From: Pseudoalteromonas sp. FUC4
GTDB lineage: Bacteria; Pseudomonadota; Gammaproteobacteria; Enterobacterales; Alteromonadaceae
DNA: 64,000 nt
Direction: 5' to 3'
NCBI RefSeq assembly: GCF_008370255.1
Contig: NZ_SEUI01000004.1
Span: forward strand, 316,358-380,357
Position numbers and translations under genes: made by a program. The notes under the pieces were generated by a model. The model did not search any database and was not told the origin of the DNA. It worked only from the letters and a program-made list of their open reading frames with translations. Below, in pieces: positions 35,922 to 45,956 of the stretch (its first letter is position 1; every line of letters starts with the position of its first letter).

Positions 35922-36022
35922 TACAAGATATAGACAAAGCGATTAGTTTTGTTATTATCCAGTGAATAAATATTTAATTAAATCGATTTTTTATTTTCGA
36001 TATGGGTTTCAAGGGGAGAAAA

Positions 36023-36268
36023 ATGGATATAGGTGCTCTACTCACAACGGCTGGTAACTTAATGCTTACTGGCATGGTTGGGGTGTTTGTATTTCTGTCG
36101 ATATTAATTGGTGCAGTAACGCTTATGTCTAATTTGGTGACGCGCTTTAGCGAACCTGACGTGGCGACACCAGTTAAATCACCATCTTTTAAATCTCAAG
36201 GTGTGCCTAATGAGCACATCGCTGCTATTAGTGCTGCCATTGCTCAGTACAAATCAAATAATAACTAA
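36023..36268 (+). CDS. oadG: Oxaloacetate decarboxylase Na+ pump, gamma subunit
   Basis: An 81-residue membrane protein with one N-terminal helix (about 10-35, [20 protein letters not shown]) and a hydrophilic tail. It anchors and assembles the OadA-OadB complex. ATG at 36023 follows AAGGGGAGAAAA; an in-frame ATG seven codons upstream is less likely. It is first of oadGAB, with 11 bp to oadA. The order G-A-B is standard for this complex. Confidence 0.9.
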   Translation: MDIGALLTTAGNLMLTGMVGVFVFLSILIGAVTLMSNLVTRFSEPDVATPVKSPSFKSQGVPNEHIAAISAAIAQYKSNNN

Positions 36269-36279
36269 GGGGCACACAC

Positions 36280-38061
36280 ATGGCTAAATTAAAATTAACA
36301 GAATTAGTATTACGCGACGCTCACCAGTCTTTATTAGCAACACGTATGCGCCTAGACGATATGCTACCGATTGCTAGCAAATTAGATGATGCGGGTTATT
36401 GGTCTATTGAATCGTGGGGCGGTGCTACATTTGACTCGTGTATTCGTTATTTAGGCGAAGATCCTTGGGAGCGTATTCGTGCACTTAAAAAAGCGATGCC
36501 TAATACTAAACAGCAAATGCTATTACGCGGTCAAAACTTATTAGGTTACCGCCATTACGCTGATGACGTAGTTGAAAAGTTTGTAGAACGTGCACATAAA
36601 AATGGCGTTGACGTATTTCGTATATTCGATGCAATGAACGATGTTCGCAACCTAGAAACAGCTATTAAAGCGGCTGTGAAAGTAGGCGCTCACGCTCAAG
36701 GTACTATTTCGTACACAGTTAGCCCAGTTCATACACTTGATATGTGGCTAACTCTTGCAAAACAGCTTGAAGATATGGGTTGTCATTCAATTTGTATTAA
36801 AGATATGGCGGGTTTATTAAAGCCGTACGATGCTGAAAAACTAATTAAAGCACTTAAAGAAACTGTATCAATTCCAATTGCTATGCAGTGCCACGCTACA
36901 ACAGGTTTAAGTACTGCTACTTACCAAAAAGCAATTGATGCCGGCATTGATATGCTCGATACCGCTATTTCATCAATGAGTATGACTTATGGGCATTCTG
37001 CAACTGAAACTATTGTATCGATAGTTGAAGGGACTGAGCGCGATACTGAGCTCGATTTAAACCACCTAGAAGAAATTGCTGCTTACTTTAGAGATGTACG
37101 TAAAAAATATGCGGCATTTGAAGGTAGCTTAAAAGGGGTTGATGGGCGTATTTTATTAGCTCAAGTACCAGGTGGCATGCTTACAAACATGGAAAACCAA
37201 CTTAAAGAGCAAGGCGCAGCCGATAAGCTTAATGAGGTTTTACTTGAGATCCCACGTGTACGTGAAGACCTTGGCTTTTTACCTTTAGTAACACCAACGT
37301 CGCAAATTGTTGGCACTCAAGCGGTACTTAATGTGCTAACGGGTGAGCGTTATAAAACAATTACTAAAGAAACTGCTGGCGTATTAAAAGGTGAATATGG
37401 CTTAACACCAGCACCAATGAATAAAGAGCTACAAGAGCGTGTACTTGATGGAGCAGAGGTTATTACTTGTCGCCCTGCTGATAACATTGCACCTGAGCTT
37501 GCAACGCTTGAAGCTGAATTATTAAAAGAAGCACAAGAGCAAGGTTTAACACTTGCTGATGATCAAATTGATGACGTATTAACTTATGCATTATTCCCAC
37601 AAGTTGGTTTGAAGTTTATTAAAAACCGCAACAACCCAGATGCATTTGAGCCAGTACCTTCTGTTGAAGATAAAAGCAGTAAAGCGCCTTCTAAATCAGC
37701 TTCAAATAGTAACAAAGTGAAGGCTGAGCAGTACAGCGTAAAAGTAGATGGTAAAGTTTATGACGTAGTAGTAGCGCAAGGTGGTGAACTTAAAGAAGTA
37801 ACATTAAAAGACTCTGAGCACATTCCTCAGTCTGCATCGGTTGCATCAGGTGAAACACTTAACGCGCCTCTAGCCGGTAATATTTTTAAGATTAAGGTAA
37901 AAGCTGGGCAAGTTGTTAACGAAGGCGATGTAGTGATTATTATGGAAGCCATGAAAATGGAAACTGAAATACGCGCTACGCATACCGGAACAATTGCTGA
38001 AGTGTTAGTTAGTGAAGGCGATGCTGTAACTACCGGCGACGCTATGATTGCATTAGCTTAG
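36280..38061 (+). CDS. oadA: Oxaloacetate decarboxylase, alpha subunit (biotin protein)
   Basis: Catalyses carboxyl transfer from oxaloacetate to biotin, yielding pyruvate. The carboxyltransferase TIM barrel occupies about 1-300 ([53 protein letters not shown] with the metal site). A PYC_OADA domain follows, then a Ser/Lys-rich linker (about 460-485) and the biotinyl domain with the target lysine K559 in MEAMKMETE. At 593 residues it is full length. Cytoplasmic, bound to OadB/OadG. Confidence 0.97.
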   Translation: MAKLKLTELVLRDAHQSLLATRMRLDDMLPIASKLDDAGYWSIESWGGATFDSCIRYLGEDPWERIRALKKAMPNTKQQMLLRGQNLLGYRHYADDVVEKFVERAHKNGVDVFRIFDAMNDVRNLETAIKAAVKVGAHAQGTISYTVSPVHTLDMWLTLAKQLEDMGCHSICIKDMAGLLKPYDAEKLIKALKETVSIPIAMQCHATTGLSTATYQKAIDAGIDMLDTAISSMSMTYGHSATETIVSIVEGTERDTELDLNHLEEIAAYFRDVRKKYAAFEGSLKGVDGRILLAQVPGGMLTNMENQLKEQGAADKLNEVLLEIPRVREDLGFLPLVTPTSQIVGTQAVLNVLTGERYKTITKETAGVLKGEYGLTPAPMNKELQERVLDGAEVITCRPADNIAPELATLEAELLKEAQEQGLTLADDQIDDVLTYALFPQVGLKFIKNRNNPDAFEPVPSVEDKSSKAPSKSASNSNKVKAEQYSVKVDGKVYDVVVAQGGELKEVTLKDSEHIPQSASVASGETLNAPLAGNIFKIKVKAGQVVNEGDVVIIMEAMKMETEIRATHTGTIAEVLVSEGDAVTTGDAMIALA

Positions 38062-38074
38062 GAGTAAATAGAGG

Positions 38075-39205
38075 ATGGAAGGTATTTTAAACCTCTGGAA
38101 TGCGACAGGCATTGCTAACTTTACAATCCCATCGTTAATAATGATTGCGGTAGGGTGTTTACTACTGTTTTTAGCGATAGCTAAAGGCTTTGAACCACTA
38201 TTACTATTACCTATTGGTTTTGGTGCAATTTTAACAAATGTACCAGTGGCAGGTTTGTCAGACCCCGGTGGGCTTTTGTACTACGTTTATTATGTGGGTA
38301 TTGATACGGGGATTTTTCCGCTGTTGATATTTATGGGAGTAGGGGCGCTGACCGACTTTAGCGCGCTTATTGCAAACCCACGTATGTTGTTATTAGGTGC
38401 GGCTGCACAGTTTGGTATTTTTGCTACATTGTTTGGCGCTATATTACTTAACTATGTACCAGGTTTTGAATTTACTCTACAGGACGCATCGGCTATAGCC
38501 ATTATAGGTGGTGCCGATGGGCCAACGGCAATATTTCTAGCATCAAAACTGGCACCTGATTTACTAGGTGCAATAGCAGTAGCTGCATATTCATACATGG
38601 CACTTGTGCCAATTATTCAGCCGCCAATTATGCGTGCGCTAACCACACCAGAAGAGCGCCAAATTAAGATGCCTGAATTACGTAAGGTATCTAAAAAGGA
38701 AAAGATCATTTTTCCTCTTATGGTACTTAGTTTAACGGCAATGTTTTTACCGGCTGCTATACCGCTTGTAGGTATGTTTTGTTTAGGTAACTTAATGCGG
38801 GAGTCGGGTGTTGTTGATAGATTAAGTAACAGTGCTCAAAACGAAATCATCAATGTTACAACTATATTTTTAGGCTTAGCTGTAGGCTCAAAGCTTGCTG
38901 CAGATAAGTTTTTAACTGTTGAGACGATTGGTATTTTAGTGCTTGGCGCACTGGCTTTTGCAGTAGGTACGGCATCTGGCGTATTTATGGCAAAAGGACT
39001 TAACCGTATATCTAAAACACCTATAAATCCATTAATTGGGGCGGCAGGTGTATCGGCTGTGCCAATGGCTGCACGAGTAGTTAATAAAGTGGGCCTTGAA
39101 AGTAACCCACATAACTTTTTACTTATGCATGCAATGGGTCCAAACGTAGCCGGTGTTTTAGGTAGCGCAGTAGCTGCTGGTATATTACTAGCACTTGTTG
39201 GCTAA
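38075..39205 (+). CDS. oadB: Oxaloacetate decarboxylase, beta subunit (Na+ pump)
   Basis: The integral membrane subunit (376 residues, about nine helices) that decarboxylates carboxybiotin and exports Na+. Hallmarks are [17 protein letters not shown], the re-entrant [19 protein letters not shown] with its conserved Asp, and the C-terminal [19 protein letters not shown] then [15 protein letters not shown]. It follows oadA by 13 bp and is closed by a terminator. With OadG and OadA it turns oxaloacetate into pyruvate while building a sodium gradient. Confidence 0.96.
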   Translation: MEGILNLWNATGIANFTIPSLIMIAVGCLLLFLAIAKGFEPLLLLPIGFGAILTNVPVAGLSDPGGLLYYVYYVGIDTGIFPLLIFMGVGALTDFSALIANPRMLLLGAAAQFGIFATLFGAILLNYVPGFEFTLQDASAIAIIGGADGPTAIFLASKLAPDLLGAIAVAAYSYMALVPIIQPPIMRALTTPEERQIKMPELRKVSKKEKIIFPLMVLSLTAMFLPAAIPLVGMFCLGNLMRESGVVDRLSNSAQNEIINVTTIFLGLAVGSKLAADKFLTVETIGILVLGALAFAVGTASGVFMAKGLNRISKTPINPLIGAAGVSAVPMAARVVNKVGLESNPHNFLLMHAMGPNVAGVLGSAVAAGILLALVG

Positions 39206-39234
39206 GCTCTCGCTTTAAAATTTAACCAACCATT

Positions 39235-39260
39235 AAGCGCAGTTTACTGCGCTTTTTTTT
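39235..39260 (+). terminator. Terminator after oadB
   Basis: Stem AAGCGCAG / CTGCGCTT with loop TTTA and an eight-T tail. Confidence 0.9.
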
Positions 39261-39333
39261 GTGCCTAATTTGTAGATAGATACAGCGTTTTTGTTTACAG
39301 TGATGACTCTTCTAAATTTTAAGGACAGTTATC

Positions 39334-40305
39334 ATGCTTCACACACCTTTAGCAAAACACTTACCTCATGTTAGTAAACTTGTATTTGGTTGCATGGGTT
39401 TAGGCGGTGGTTGGAACAAAGATGCAATTACTAGCGCACACCTAAAGCAAACTCATGAATGTATAGATAACGCTATTGAAGGTGGAATTAACTTTTTTGA
39501 CCATGCCGACATTTATACCTTTGGGAAAGCAGAGCAGGTTTTTGGTAAAGCATTAAGTGAGCGCCCAGAACTTAGAGAAAAAATGTATATTCAATCTAAG
39601 TGCGGTATTCGCTTTGAAGATGAGCAAGGACCAAAGCGTTATGACTTCTCTGCAAAATGGATAGAGGAGTCGGTTGAAGGCTCGCTAAAGCGTTTAAACA
39701 CAGATTACCTCGATGTACTTATGCTACACCGTCCAGATCCGCTTATGGAAGTAGATGAAATAGCGCAGATATTTAGCTGCTTAAAAGAAAGCGGCAAAGT
39801 GCGTAATTTTGCAGTATCTAACATGCAGCAACACCAAATGAATTTTTTACAGCACGCACTTGATATGCCTATTGTAGCTAATCAAATTGAAGCGAGCTTG
39901 CAAAAACACCAGTTTGTTGATGAAGGTATATATGCGGGTAACGCTGATGGTAAAAATCTCAATTTTACTCCAGGAAGCATTGAATACTGTCGTCATTTTG
40001 AAATTCAAATTCAGAGCTGGGGCAGTTTATGCCAGGGTTTATACAGCGGTAGTGATGTATCAAACGCATCGCAAGCCGATATAAACACCAGTCTTTTAGT
40101 TAGTAAGCTAGCTGCACTTTACGATACTTCTGCTGAGGCTATTGTGCTGGCATGGTTGCTTCGCCATCCTGCATCGATTCAGCCAATAATTGGTACTACT
40201 AATGCTAAACGCATTAAAGCATCGTGTGATGCTGTAAACGTAAAACTAACTCGTGAGCATTGGTATGCACTTTATGTAAGCGCTAAAGGCCACGAATTAC
40301 CATAA
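39334..40305 (+). CDS. Aldo/keto reductase
   Basis: An NADP-dependent oxidoreductase of 323 residues in the YdhF-like group. Catalytic residues are visible in order: Asp in FFDHADIYTFG (with the Tyr), Lys in MYIQSKCGIRFE, and His in DVLMLHRPDPLM. The C-terminal cofactor-binding part includes AWLLRHPASIQPIIGTTN. The substrate is unknown. AAGGACAG precedes the ATG. A small membrane protein gene follows 13 bp later and probably shares the transcript, which ends at 40552. Confidence 0.9.
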   Translation: MLHTPLAKHLPHVSKLVFGCMGLGGGWNKDAITSAHLKQTHECIDNAIEGGINFFDHADIYTFGKAEQVFGKALSERPELREKMYIQSKCGIRFEDEQGPKRYDFSAKWIEESVEGSLKRLNTDYLDVLMLHRPDPLMEVDEIAQIFSCLKESGKVRNFAVSNMQQHQMNFLQHALDMPIVANQIEASLQKHQFVDEGIYAGNADGKNLNFTPGSIEYCRHFEIQIQSWGSLCQGLYSGSDVSNASQADINTSLLVSKLAALYDTSAEAIVLAWLLRHPASIQPIIGTTNAKRIKASCDAVNVKLTREHWYALYVSAKGHELP

Positions 40306-40318
40306 GTAGGGCACTAAT

Positions 40319-40495
40319 ATGAATATATTCGTTATTTTAATTGGGTTGTTTGTAGCACTTGCAGTACTCATACCTTTACTTGAAAAGTATCAGAGTAAAA
40401 TGGGACTTGATGGTGCAACCAAATACAGCAAATATATTTGGCCGTTAGTGATGGTATCTTTAGTTATTCAGCTCATTTATGTATTAGTGTATTAA
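40319..40495 (+). CDS. Small two-helix membrane protein of unknown function
   Basis: A 58-residue frame, MNIFVILIGLFVALAVLIPL followed by a short basic loop (LEKYQSKMGLDGATKYSKYI) and a second helix (WPLVMVSLVIQLIYVLVY). Two hydrophobic segments around a soluble loop give a convincing membrane hairpin. It starts 13 bp after the aldo/keto reductase gene and ends just before a bidirectional terminator, so it fits as the last gene of that transcript. No known family recognised. Confidence 0.7.
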   Translation: MNIFVILIGLFVALAVLIPLLEKYQSKMGLDGATKYSKYIWPLVMVSLVIQLIYVLVY

Positions 40496-40513
40496 TGAGT
40501 AGATAATTTACAT

Positions 40514-40552
40514 AAAAAAGCCTTTGCAAGTGTAACTTGCAAAGGCTTTTTT
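40514..40552. terminator. Bidirectional terminator
   Basis: 17-bp perfect stem (AAAAAAGCCTTTGCAAG and its complement) with loop TGTAA. It serves the small membrane gene and the convergent endopeptidase gene. Confidence 0.92.
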
Positions 40553-40570
40553 AATGCTTATAACTAAACT

Positions 40571-41884
40571 TTATTTAAGTGCAACTTGTAGTTCGCGGTT
40601 GCGCTCAAGTTGGGCAATAAAGTTATCCGCAATAGGTTTAAACTTAGCAAGTTCTGAGCGAGGTAATGGCTCTGACTTAGGAAGCTTTACAGTTTTAGGG
40701 TTACGGTGAACGCCATTTACTAAAAATTCGTAGTGTAAATGTGCGCCAGTAACACGACCTGTAGACCCTACAGTACCAATTTGTTGGCCCTGTTTAACTT
40801 TTTGGCCAGTTTTAACTAGTTTCTTATTTAGGTGTAAGTACTTAGTTACATATTGTGTGCCATGGCTAATAAATACATAGTTACCGTTGTATTTGCTGTA
40901 ACCCGCTTTAATTACTTTACCATTACCTGATGAAACCACTGGTGTGCCGGTGCGCGCAGCAAAGTCGATACCACGATGCGCTCTAACTTGCCCAGTAACT
41001 GGGTGTAAGCGGCGAGGGTTAAAGCTCGAACTAATATATTTAAAGTTTACTGGTGCACGTAAAAATGCTTTTTTCATGCTACGCCCTTCTGGCGTATAAA
41101 AATTGCCGTCGGTATGGCGAATCGCTGCAAAGCGCTGACCTTGGTTTACAAATTCAGCAGCAATAATCTTACCAGTGCCAATAAACTCGCCATCAACATA
41201 ATGAGATTCGTAAATTAAGCCAAATACATCGCCTTTACGAATATCATTTGCAAAATCAACATCCCAACCAAATATGTCAGCAAAGTTCATTATTTGACGT
41301 TCGCTTAAACCTGCCGCAATTGCTGAAGTCCAAAAGTTATTAGATATTTCGCCGCCAGCGGTTTTGGTTAGCGTTTCAATTTCTTTACTATCAATAGCTG
41401 TATCGTAATTACCTTCGTCATTTAAGGTAACAAATAAAGTATCTGTTTTTGAAATTACATAACGCAGTTGAGCTAAAGAGCCGTCTTCAGCTGTGGCAAA
41501 ACTAAGTATTTCACCAGGATGAATTTTAGTTAGCTTGCGGGTCTCTGCATTAGTGTTAATTAATTTATGAAGCGTTTGAGCTGAAAAACCAGCACGCTTA
41601 AAGATAATTGCTAAATTGTCGCCATTTTTAACTTTATGATCGACAAAGTCGTATTCTGGTAACTTTTCTGCTGCTTGCTCTGAATTTAGCTCAGTTAATT
41701 TTTCGTTGTCATCAACTTTAACTTGTAACTCATAGCGCTTACCAATCTCTAGTGCATTCGCACTATTGTCTTTGGAAGCAGTGGCTTTTTCAGAAGGAAG
41801 AAAGGCTAAGCCAACAATAGCAGAAACCAAACCTAGAATAAGCAATTTGTGTTTTTTGGGGAGCGTGTTAACCACGTGAACCAT
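40571..41884 (-). CDS. mepM: Peptidoglycan DD-endopeptidase, M23 family (MepM-like)
   Basis: A zinc endopeptidase that cuts peptide crosslinks to allow wall growth. An N-terminal membrane anchor (about 12-29), an OapA/LysM-like region (about 85-130, VKNGDNLAIIFKRAGFSAQT) and a C-terminal LytM domain carry the zinc ligands H303-xxx-D307 (HRGIDFA) and H382-x-H384 (HLHYEF). At 437 residues it is like E. coli MepM (440). It diverges from tyrS, an order shared with other gammaproteobacteria. Confidence 0.88.
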   Translation of the reverse strand: MVHVVNTLPKKHKLLILGLVSAIVGLAFLPSEKATASKDNSANALEIGKRYELQVKVDDNEKLTELNSEQAAEKLPEYDFVDHKVKNGDNLAIIFKRAGFSAQTLHKLINTNAETRKLTKIHPGEILSFATAEDGSLAQLRYVISKTDTLFVTLNDEGNYDTAIDSKEIETLTKTAGGEISNNFWTSAIAAGLSERQIMNFADIFGWDVDFANDIRKGDVFGLIYESHYVDGEFIGTGKIIAAEFVNQGQRFAAIRHTDGNFYTPEGRSMKKAFLRAPVNFKYISSSFNPRRLHPVTGQVRAHRGIDFAARTGTPVVSSGNGKVIKAGYSKYNGNYVFISHGTQYVTKYLHLNKKLVKTGQKVKQGQQIGTVGSTGRVTGAHLHYEFLVNGVHRNPKTVKLPKSEPLPRSELAKFKPIADNFIAQLERNRELQVALK

Positions 41885-42207
41885 AACGTGCCTTTTTCTG
41901 CTGTCAAGATAATAAATACATAATATTGCAGGATATACTTAATAATGTACGAATACTAGTGTTTTGTAGATTTAAACTAACCTTAAACTGCGCTAAAATC
42001 GAGGTTAGGAAGCCTTTTTTAACGCTCTACCTCGCTAAGACTTAATTGATTTAGTTTAGTTGCATGAATCACTTAAAAAGTTGTTTTAATTAGGTAGAAA
42101 TTTGTTATGTTAGCTACATCTATTTATTCGGTTTAAACCTTTATTAAACCGTGACTACGCAAGTAACTAGTCGCCCCTTCGTCGGCAGAATTTTGGAGTA
42201 ATACACA
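41885..42207. other. Divergent promoter region mepM / tyrS
   Basis: 323 bp without genes. It contains a hairpin, CGGTTTAA-7 nt-TTAAACCG, at 42129-42151 in the tyrS leader, about 57 bp before the start codon. No T-box-like or known riboswitch structure was recognised. Confidence 0.5.
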
Positions 42208-43407
42208 GTGGATTTACAAACCGCTCTAGCAGAGATAAAACGCGGTGCAGAAGAAATATTAATTGAAGACGAACTAGTTGAAAAACTAAAGTCGGGCAAG
42301 AAGCTAAAAATAAAAGCAGGCTTTGATCCTACAGCGCCCGATTTACACTTAGGGCACACTGTACTAATTAATAAAATGAAAACCTTTCAGGATTTAGGTC
42401 ATGAGGTTATTTTCTTAATTGGCGACTTTACTGGCATGATTGGTGACCCAACGGGGAAAAACGTAACGCGTAAACCACTTACCCGTGAAGACGTACTAGC
42501 CAATGCCGAAACATATAAAGAACAAGTATTCAAAATTCTAGACCCTGCTAAGACCACTGTTGCATTTAACTCTACTTGGATGGAAAATTTAGGCGCTGCA
42601 GGCATGATTAAACTTGCTGCAAATCAAACCGTAGCACGTATGCTTGAACGCGACGACTTTAAAAAGCGTTATGGAAGCGGCCAACCAATTGCAATTCATG
42701 AGTTTTTATATCCACTGGTACAAGGTTGGGATTCGGTTGCACTAGAGTCTGATGTTGAACTAGGCGGTACTGATCAGCGCTTTAACTTGTTAATGGGCCG
42801 TGAGCTACAAAAAGTAGAAGGCCAAAAGCCGCAAACAGTATTAATGATGCCATTACTTGAAGGTACTGACGGCGTTCAAAAAATGTCTAAGTCGCTTGGT
42901 AACTACATTGGTATTACTGATGCGCCTAACGATATGTTTGGTAAAATAATGTCAATTAGTGATGTGCTAATGTGGCGTTACTACGACTTATTAAGTGCGC
43001 TTTCTATTGAAGAAATTGCAGCTCAAAAAGAACGTGTTGAGCAAGGTACGAATCCGCGCGATATTAAAATTGAACTAGCTAAAGAGCTAATTGCTCGTTT
43101 TCATAGTGAAGCTGATGCACAAGGTGCACATGATGATTTTATTCAGCGTTTTCAGAAAAAAGCGTTACCAGATGAAATCCCAGAGCTAACAATCACTATT
43201 GCAGAAGATACTATTTTAATTGCTAACTTGCTTAAAGAAGCAAATTTAGTAGTAAGTACATCAGAAGCAATGCGTATGATTAAGCAAGGTGCAGTTAAAC
43301 TCAACGGTGAAGATAAAATCACTGATACTAAACTTGAAGTAGCAAAAGGCACGACGGCTATTTACCAAGTAGGTAAACGTAAGTTTGCAAACATCACTGT
43401 AGCTTAA
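42208..43407 (+). CDS. tyrS: Tyrosyl-tRNA synthetase
   Basis: Class I synthetase of 399 residues with HIGH-type motif HLGH (47-50), tyrosine-binding region [15 protein letters not shown], and KMSKS at 225-229, followed by a C-terminal S4 RNA-binding domain (about 335-399). The short length and motif spacing place it with the TyrZ-like subgroup rather than the E. coli TyrS subgroup (424 residues). GTG start with GGAG eight bases upstream. An intrinsic terminator follows. Confidence 0.95.
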   Translation: MDLQTALAEIKRGAEEILIEDELVEKLKSGKKLKIKAGFDPTAPDLHLGHTVLINKMKTFQDLGHEVIFLIGDFTGMIGDPTGKNVTRKPLTREDVLANAETYKEQVFKILDPAKTTVAFNSTWMENLGAAGMIKLAANQTVARMLERDDFKKRYGSGQPIAIHEFLYPLVQGWDSVALESDVELGGTDQRFNLLMGRELQKVEGQKPQTVLMMPLLEGTDGVQKMSKSLGNYIGITDAPNDMFGKIMSISDVLMWRYYDLLSALSIEEIAAQKERVEQGTNPRDIKIELAKELIARFHSEADAQGAHDDFIQRFQKKALPDEIPELTITIAEDTILIANLLKEANLVVSTSEAMRMIKQGAVKLNGEDKITDTKLEVAKGTTAIYQVGKRKFANITVA

Positions 43408-43424
43408 GCACAGTTTAAAAACGC

Positions 43425-43450
43425 AAAAACCAGCCTCGGCTGGTTTTTTT
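43425..43450 (+). terminator. Terminator after tyrS
   Basis: Stem AAACCAGCC / GGCTGGTTT with a TC loop and a T tail. Confidence 0.9.
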
Positions 43451-43470
43451 GTGCTCGTATTTTGAGCCCT

Positions 43471-44415
43471 TTAAATCAATTTTAATATTTCAATGCAGGC
43501 TATCACTAACAACCAAAATACACGTGCCTGATTTAACCTATTAATTATTACAGGTACATCCTCGGGTGTAGGTAGTCTATCAGTACCAATACGCATTTTA
43601 TTAAAGCGAGCACCTAAATAAGCAGCAGGTCCGCCCAACTGCACGCCAAGTGATGCAGAACATGTGCTTAAGAGCCAACCTGTATTTGTTTGATAAAAAT
43701 GCCTGCCATAATGCTTTATATAATGCATGCTTTGTTTGCTTGCTCGACTTGCTGCAATAGTTAAAGCGAGTAAGCGCATCGGAATATATTCAATAATAAA
43801 CAAGAGTGTTTTAAGCGGTTTTAAAAAGTAACTATTTGGGGGGATATCACTACGCCATGCTTGTTGTATTAAGGTAAGTAACCGATAGGCAAGGGCGGCT
43901 ATAGGGCCAAATGCTAAAAATATAAATATGACCACGAAATAGTATCGAGCGGTACGCAGTATTAAGCTCTCAATTAATGCTTTGATAATACCAGCTGATG
44001 AAAGTCTATTAACTTCACGGGCAAGCAGTGGTTTTAGTAATTCGCGTGCTGTGGATTTTTGATTTTGTTTAGTTAGCTTTGCAATGCGAAGTGCTTTTTT
44101 ATCGATGCTCTTACTTTCTAGGCATAAGTATAAAATAAGGCCTGCGAGTAATTCAGGGTAAAAAGCAAACTCGAGTAGTAACACTACAATAATGAGAATA
44201 ACACTTAAAATAAGTGAGCTTGCGAGTATAGCTGCCAAATATTGATAGCTTTTAGGTTCTTTGCTTTTGTATATGCGCTTGCCAATAGCACTAAAAACAG
44301 CATTTAACGCTGTATTGGGATGATACCAGCTAATAAGAGGAATAAAGCGCTCAGCAAGGAGCGCTAGTATAAAGGCAATAAAGTCCAAGTGATTTTGAAC
44401 AATATTGCTAAGCAT
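43471..44415 (-). CDS. cbiB: CobD/CbiB family protein (adenosylcobinamide-phosphate synthase-like)
   Basis: An inner-membrane protein of 314 residues with several hydrophobic segments. CbiB family features are the N-terminal LLAERFIPLISWYHPNTAL, a middle LLTLIQQAW region, and PAAYLGARFNKMRIG near the C-terminus. CbiB joins an aminopropanol arm to cobyric acid in cobalamin synthesis. No other cobalamin genes are in the window, so a salvage role or a divergent function are both possible. Its ATG directly abuts the mtnN stop (TAAATG), which implies translational coupling. Confidence 0.75.
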   Translation of the reverse strand: MLSNIVQNHLDFIAFILALLAERFIPLISWYHPNTALNAVFSAIGKRIYKSKEPKSYQYLAAILASSLILSVILIIVVLLLEFAFYPELLAGLILYLCLESKSIDKKALRIAKLTKQNQKSTARELLKPLLAREVNRLSSAGIIKALIESLILRTARYYFVVIFIFLAFGPIAALAYRLLTLIQQAWRSDIPPNSYFLKPLKTLLFIIEYIPMRLLALTIAASRASKQSMHYIKHYGRHFYQTNTGWLLSTCSASLGVQLGGPAAYLGARFNKMRIGTDRLPTPEDVPVIINRLNQARVFWLLVIACIEILKLI

Positions 44416-45123
44416 TTACAGAGATACTGCTGTAAGCTTTTCTAAAAGTGAGACAACCATTTTAGATGAGTTGATTGATGCCGTTTCTAAATATTCTTCA
44501 AATGATTGTGGTGACTCTTTACCTGCAATATCAGACATAGAACGAATAACAACAAACGGTGTATTAAGTGTAAAACACGTTTGAGCAATTGATGCGCCTT
44601 CCATCTCAACAGCTAGCATTGATGGAAAATCACTACGTGCTTTATCAATGCGTACAGGGTCACACATGAATGTGTCGCCAGTACAAATTAAACCAACAAG
44701 TGTTTTAACATCACTAATTTTTGCGATTGTTTGCTGTGCTGCTTCAACTAATTTAGGGTGAGCTGCAAAGCCTGCTGGCATTTGTGGAACTTGGCCAATT
44801 TCGTAACCAAAAGCAGTCACGTCTACATCGTGATGACGTACTTCTGACGAAATTACTACGTCGCCAACACTTAGTGATGGATCGAATCCACCGGCAGAAC
44901 CAGTGTTAATTACGCAATCAGGTTTAAAGTTATCAATAAGCAAGGTAGTTGCAATCGTTGATGCTACTTTACCAATACCAGATTGAACAAGTGTCACTGT
45001 GTTACCAGCTAATTCGCCAGTATAAAAAGTAAAACCTGCTTTAGTTAAAATTTGTGGATTTTGCATAGCTTCACGTAAAATTTTAACTTCTGGCTCCATT
45101 GCGCCAATAATACCAACATTCAT
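44416..45123 (-). CDS. mtnN: 5'-methylthioadenosine/S-adenosylhomocysteine nucleosidase
   Basis: Hydrolyses MTA, SAH and 5'-deoxyadenosine to adenine plus ribosyl product, in methionine salvage and the LuxS/AI-2 route. The sequence starts [20 protein letters not shown]. Catalytic residues are Glu in the N-terminal AMEPE segment, Glu in [13 protein letters not shown] and Asp in [15 protein letters not shown] at 45123 with AGGA upstream gives 235 residues (E. coli 232); the longer frame adds 20 residues with no homology. It is the first gene of mtnN-cbiB. Confidence 0.95.
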   Translation of the reverse strand: MNVGIIGAMEPEVKILREAMQNPQILTKAGFTFYTGELAGNTVTLVQSGIGKVASTIATTLLIDNFKPDCVINTGSAGGFDPSLSVGDVVISSEVRHHDVDVTAFGYEIGQVPQMPAGFAAHPKLVEAAQQTIAKISDVKTLVGLICTGDTFMCDPVRIDKARSDFPSMLAVEMEGASIAQTCFTLNTPFVVIRSMSDIAGKESPQSFEEYLETASINSSKMVVSLLEKLTAVSL

Positions 45124-45181
45124 AATGTTTAATTCCTGAGTTTGAATCATTTGATTATACGTGAAGTTAGCAATAAAAAAC

Positions 45182-45212
45182 AAAAAAGCGAGCTTGTTTA
45201 TGAGCTCGCTTT
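45182..45212 (-). terminator. Terminator of the DUF2726 gene
   Basis: On the minus strand, stem AAAGCGAGC / GCTCGCTTT is followed by a T run. It lies between the DUF2726 gene and mtnN and probably isolates mtnN. Confidence 0.8.
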
Positions 45213-45244
45213 AAATACTTTTAGGAGAGTATTTAATTCAGTTT

Positions 45245-45841
45245 TTAAATTTCAGCTAAAGCGGTGGTTTGTGCTTTAGCTTGTGACGGTGAAAGTACCG
45301 CAGGTTTTTGAGACCTATTACGAACAGGGCGCTGCGTTTGTGCTGTAGCAGGCTTACCTATTTTAAACATAATTGCGTCGCGTACTTCTGAAGGACGGTA
45401 GCCCGATTTAACTTTCATACGAATATGTGGAATACCCGCAGACTCTAATGCACCGTTTACAAACCAGTCGCGTTGAGCTTTATGGCCATCTTTGTTGGCA
45501 TTGTTAACTAGGTCAACAGCGGCAACAATAGTCATTTTTTCTTTGTCGATTAATACAAAGTCGAGTTGTTTATTTTTAGCTTTAGCTAAAGCAGCTCGCT
45601 TGGACTTAACCGATAGGCCTTGCTTACAATCAATCACGTCAATTAACTTAACGCGACTAACAACTTTATATTGATCGCCAACAGCACGTTCTAGAAGATT
45701 TAAAAAAGCGCCTTCAACCTGCGTAAAAACAGTTTGCTTGCGGGTAAAAGGATACGGGTTTCCGCCATCGTCATTAAATTTTGACGCAACAACAGAGGCC
45801 CCGACAACTAACACTAGGATTAATAGTAAAGCGAATTCCAT
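45245..45841 (-). CDS. DUF2726 domain membrane-anchored protein
   Basis: 198 residues from the ATG at 45841 (GGAG upstream; the longer frame is unlikely). One N-terminal membrane helix (MEFALLLILVLVVGASVVAS) precedes a cytoplasmic domain with TRKQTVFTQVEGAFLNLLER, KNKQLDFVLIDKEKMTIVAA and SAGIPHIRM, which is the DUF2726 pattern related to restriction-endonuclease-like folds. The C-terminal tail is Gln/Ala/Ser-rich and basic. No function is known. It has its own terminator. Confidence 0.75.
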   Translation of the reverse strand: MEFALLLILVLVVGASVVASKFNDDGGNPYPFTRKQTVFTQVEGAFLNLLERAVGDQYKVVSRVKLIDVIDCKQGLSVKSKRAALAKAKNKQLDFVLIDKEKMTIVAAVDLVNNANKDGHKAQRDWFVNGALESAGIPHIRMKVKSGYRPSEVRDAIMFKIGKPATAQTQRPVRNRSQKPAVLSPSQAKAQTTALAEI

Positions 45842-45956
45842 ACGGTAACTCCATAACAACAAATTGACACTGCTCAAATAAAGCAATTTACGTGCCTAAA
45901 AAGTGTTAGTTATAAAATAAATACCGTCTATTTTTAAAAGTGAAACTACGCAGCAA

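Larger units (their letters stand above)
35504..36022. other. 519-bp intergenic region before the oad operon
   Basis: Divergent promoter region between the DUF1328 gene and oadG. It is AT-rich and lacks genes. It holds two PdhR-like palindromic sites (35704-35728 and 35905-35921). The second is about 100 bp before oadG, a position expected for a repressor near the promoter. Confidence 0.6.

Noticed and set aside
41885..42207. Riboswitch or T-box before tyrS
   Set aside because: One simple hairpin is visible but there are no conserved T-box elements and no alternative terminator.
43471..44415. AmpE-type regulator instead of CbiB
   Set aside because: AmpE is a related membrane family, but the PAAYLGARFNKMRIG and LAERFIP segments fit CbiB better. 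Some doubt remains and is reflected in the confidence.
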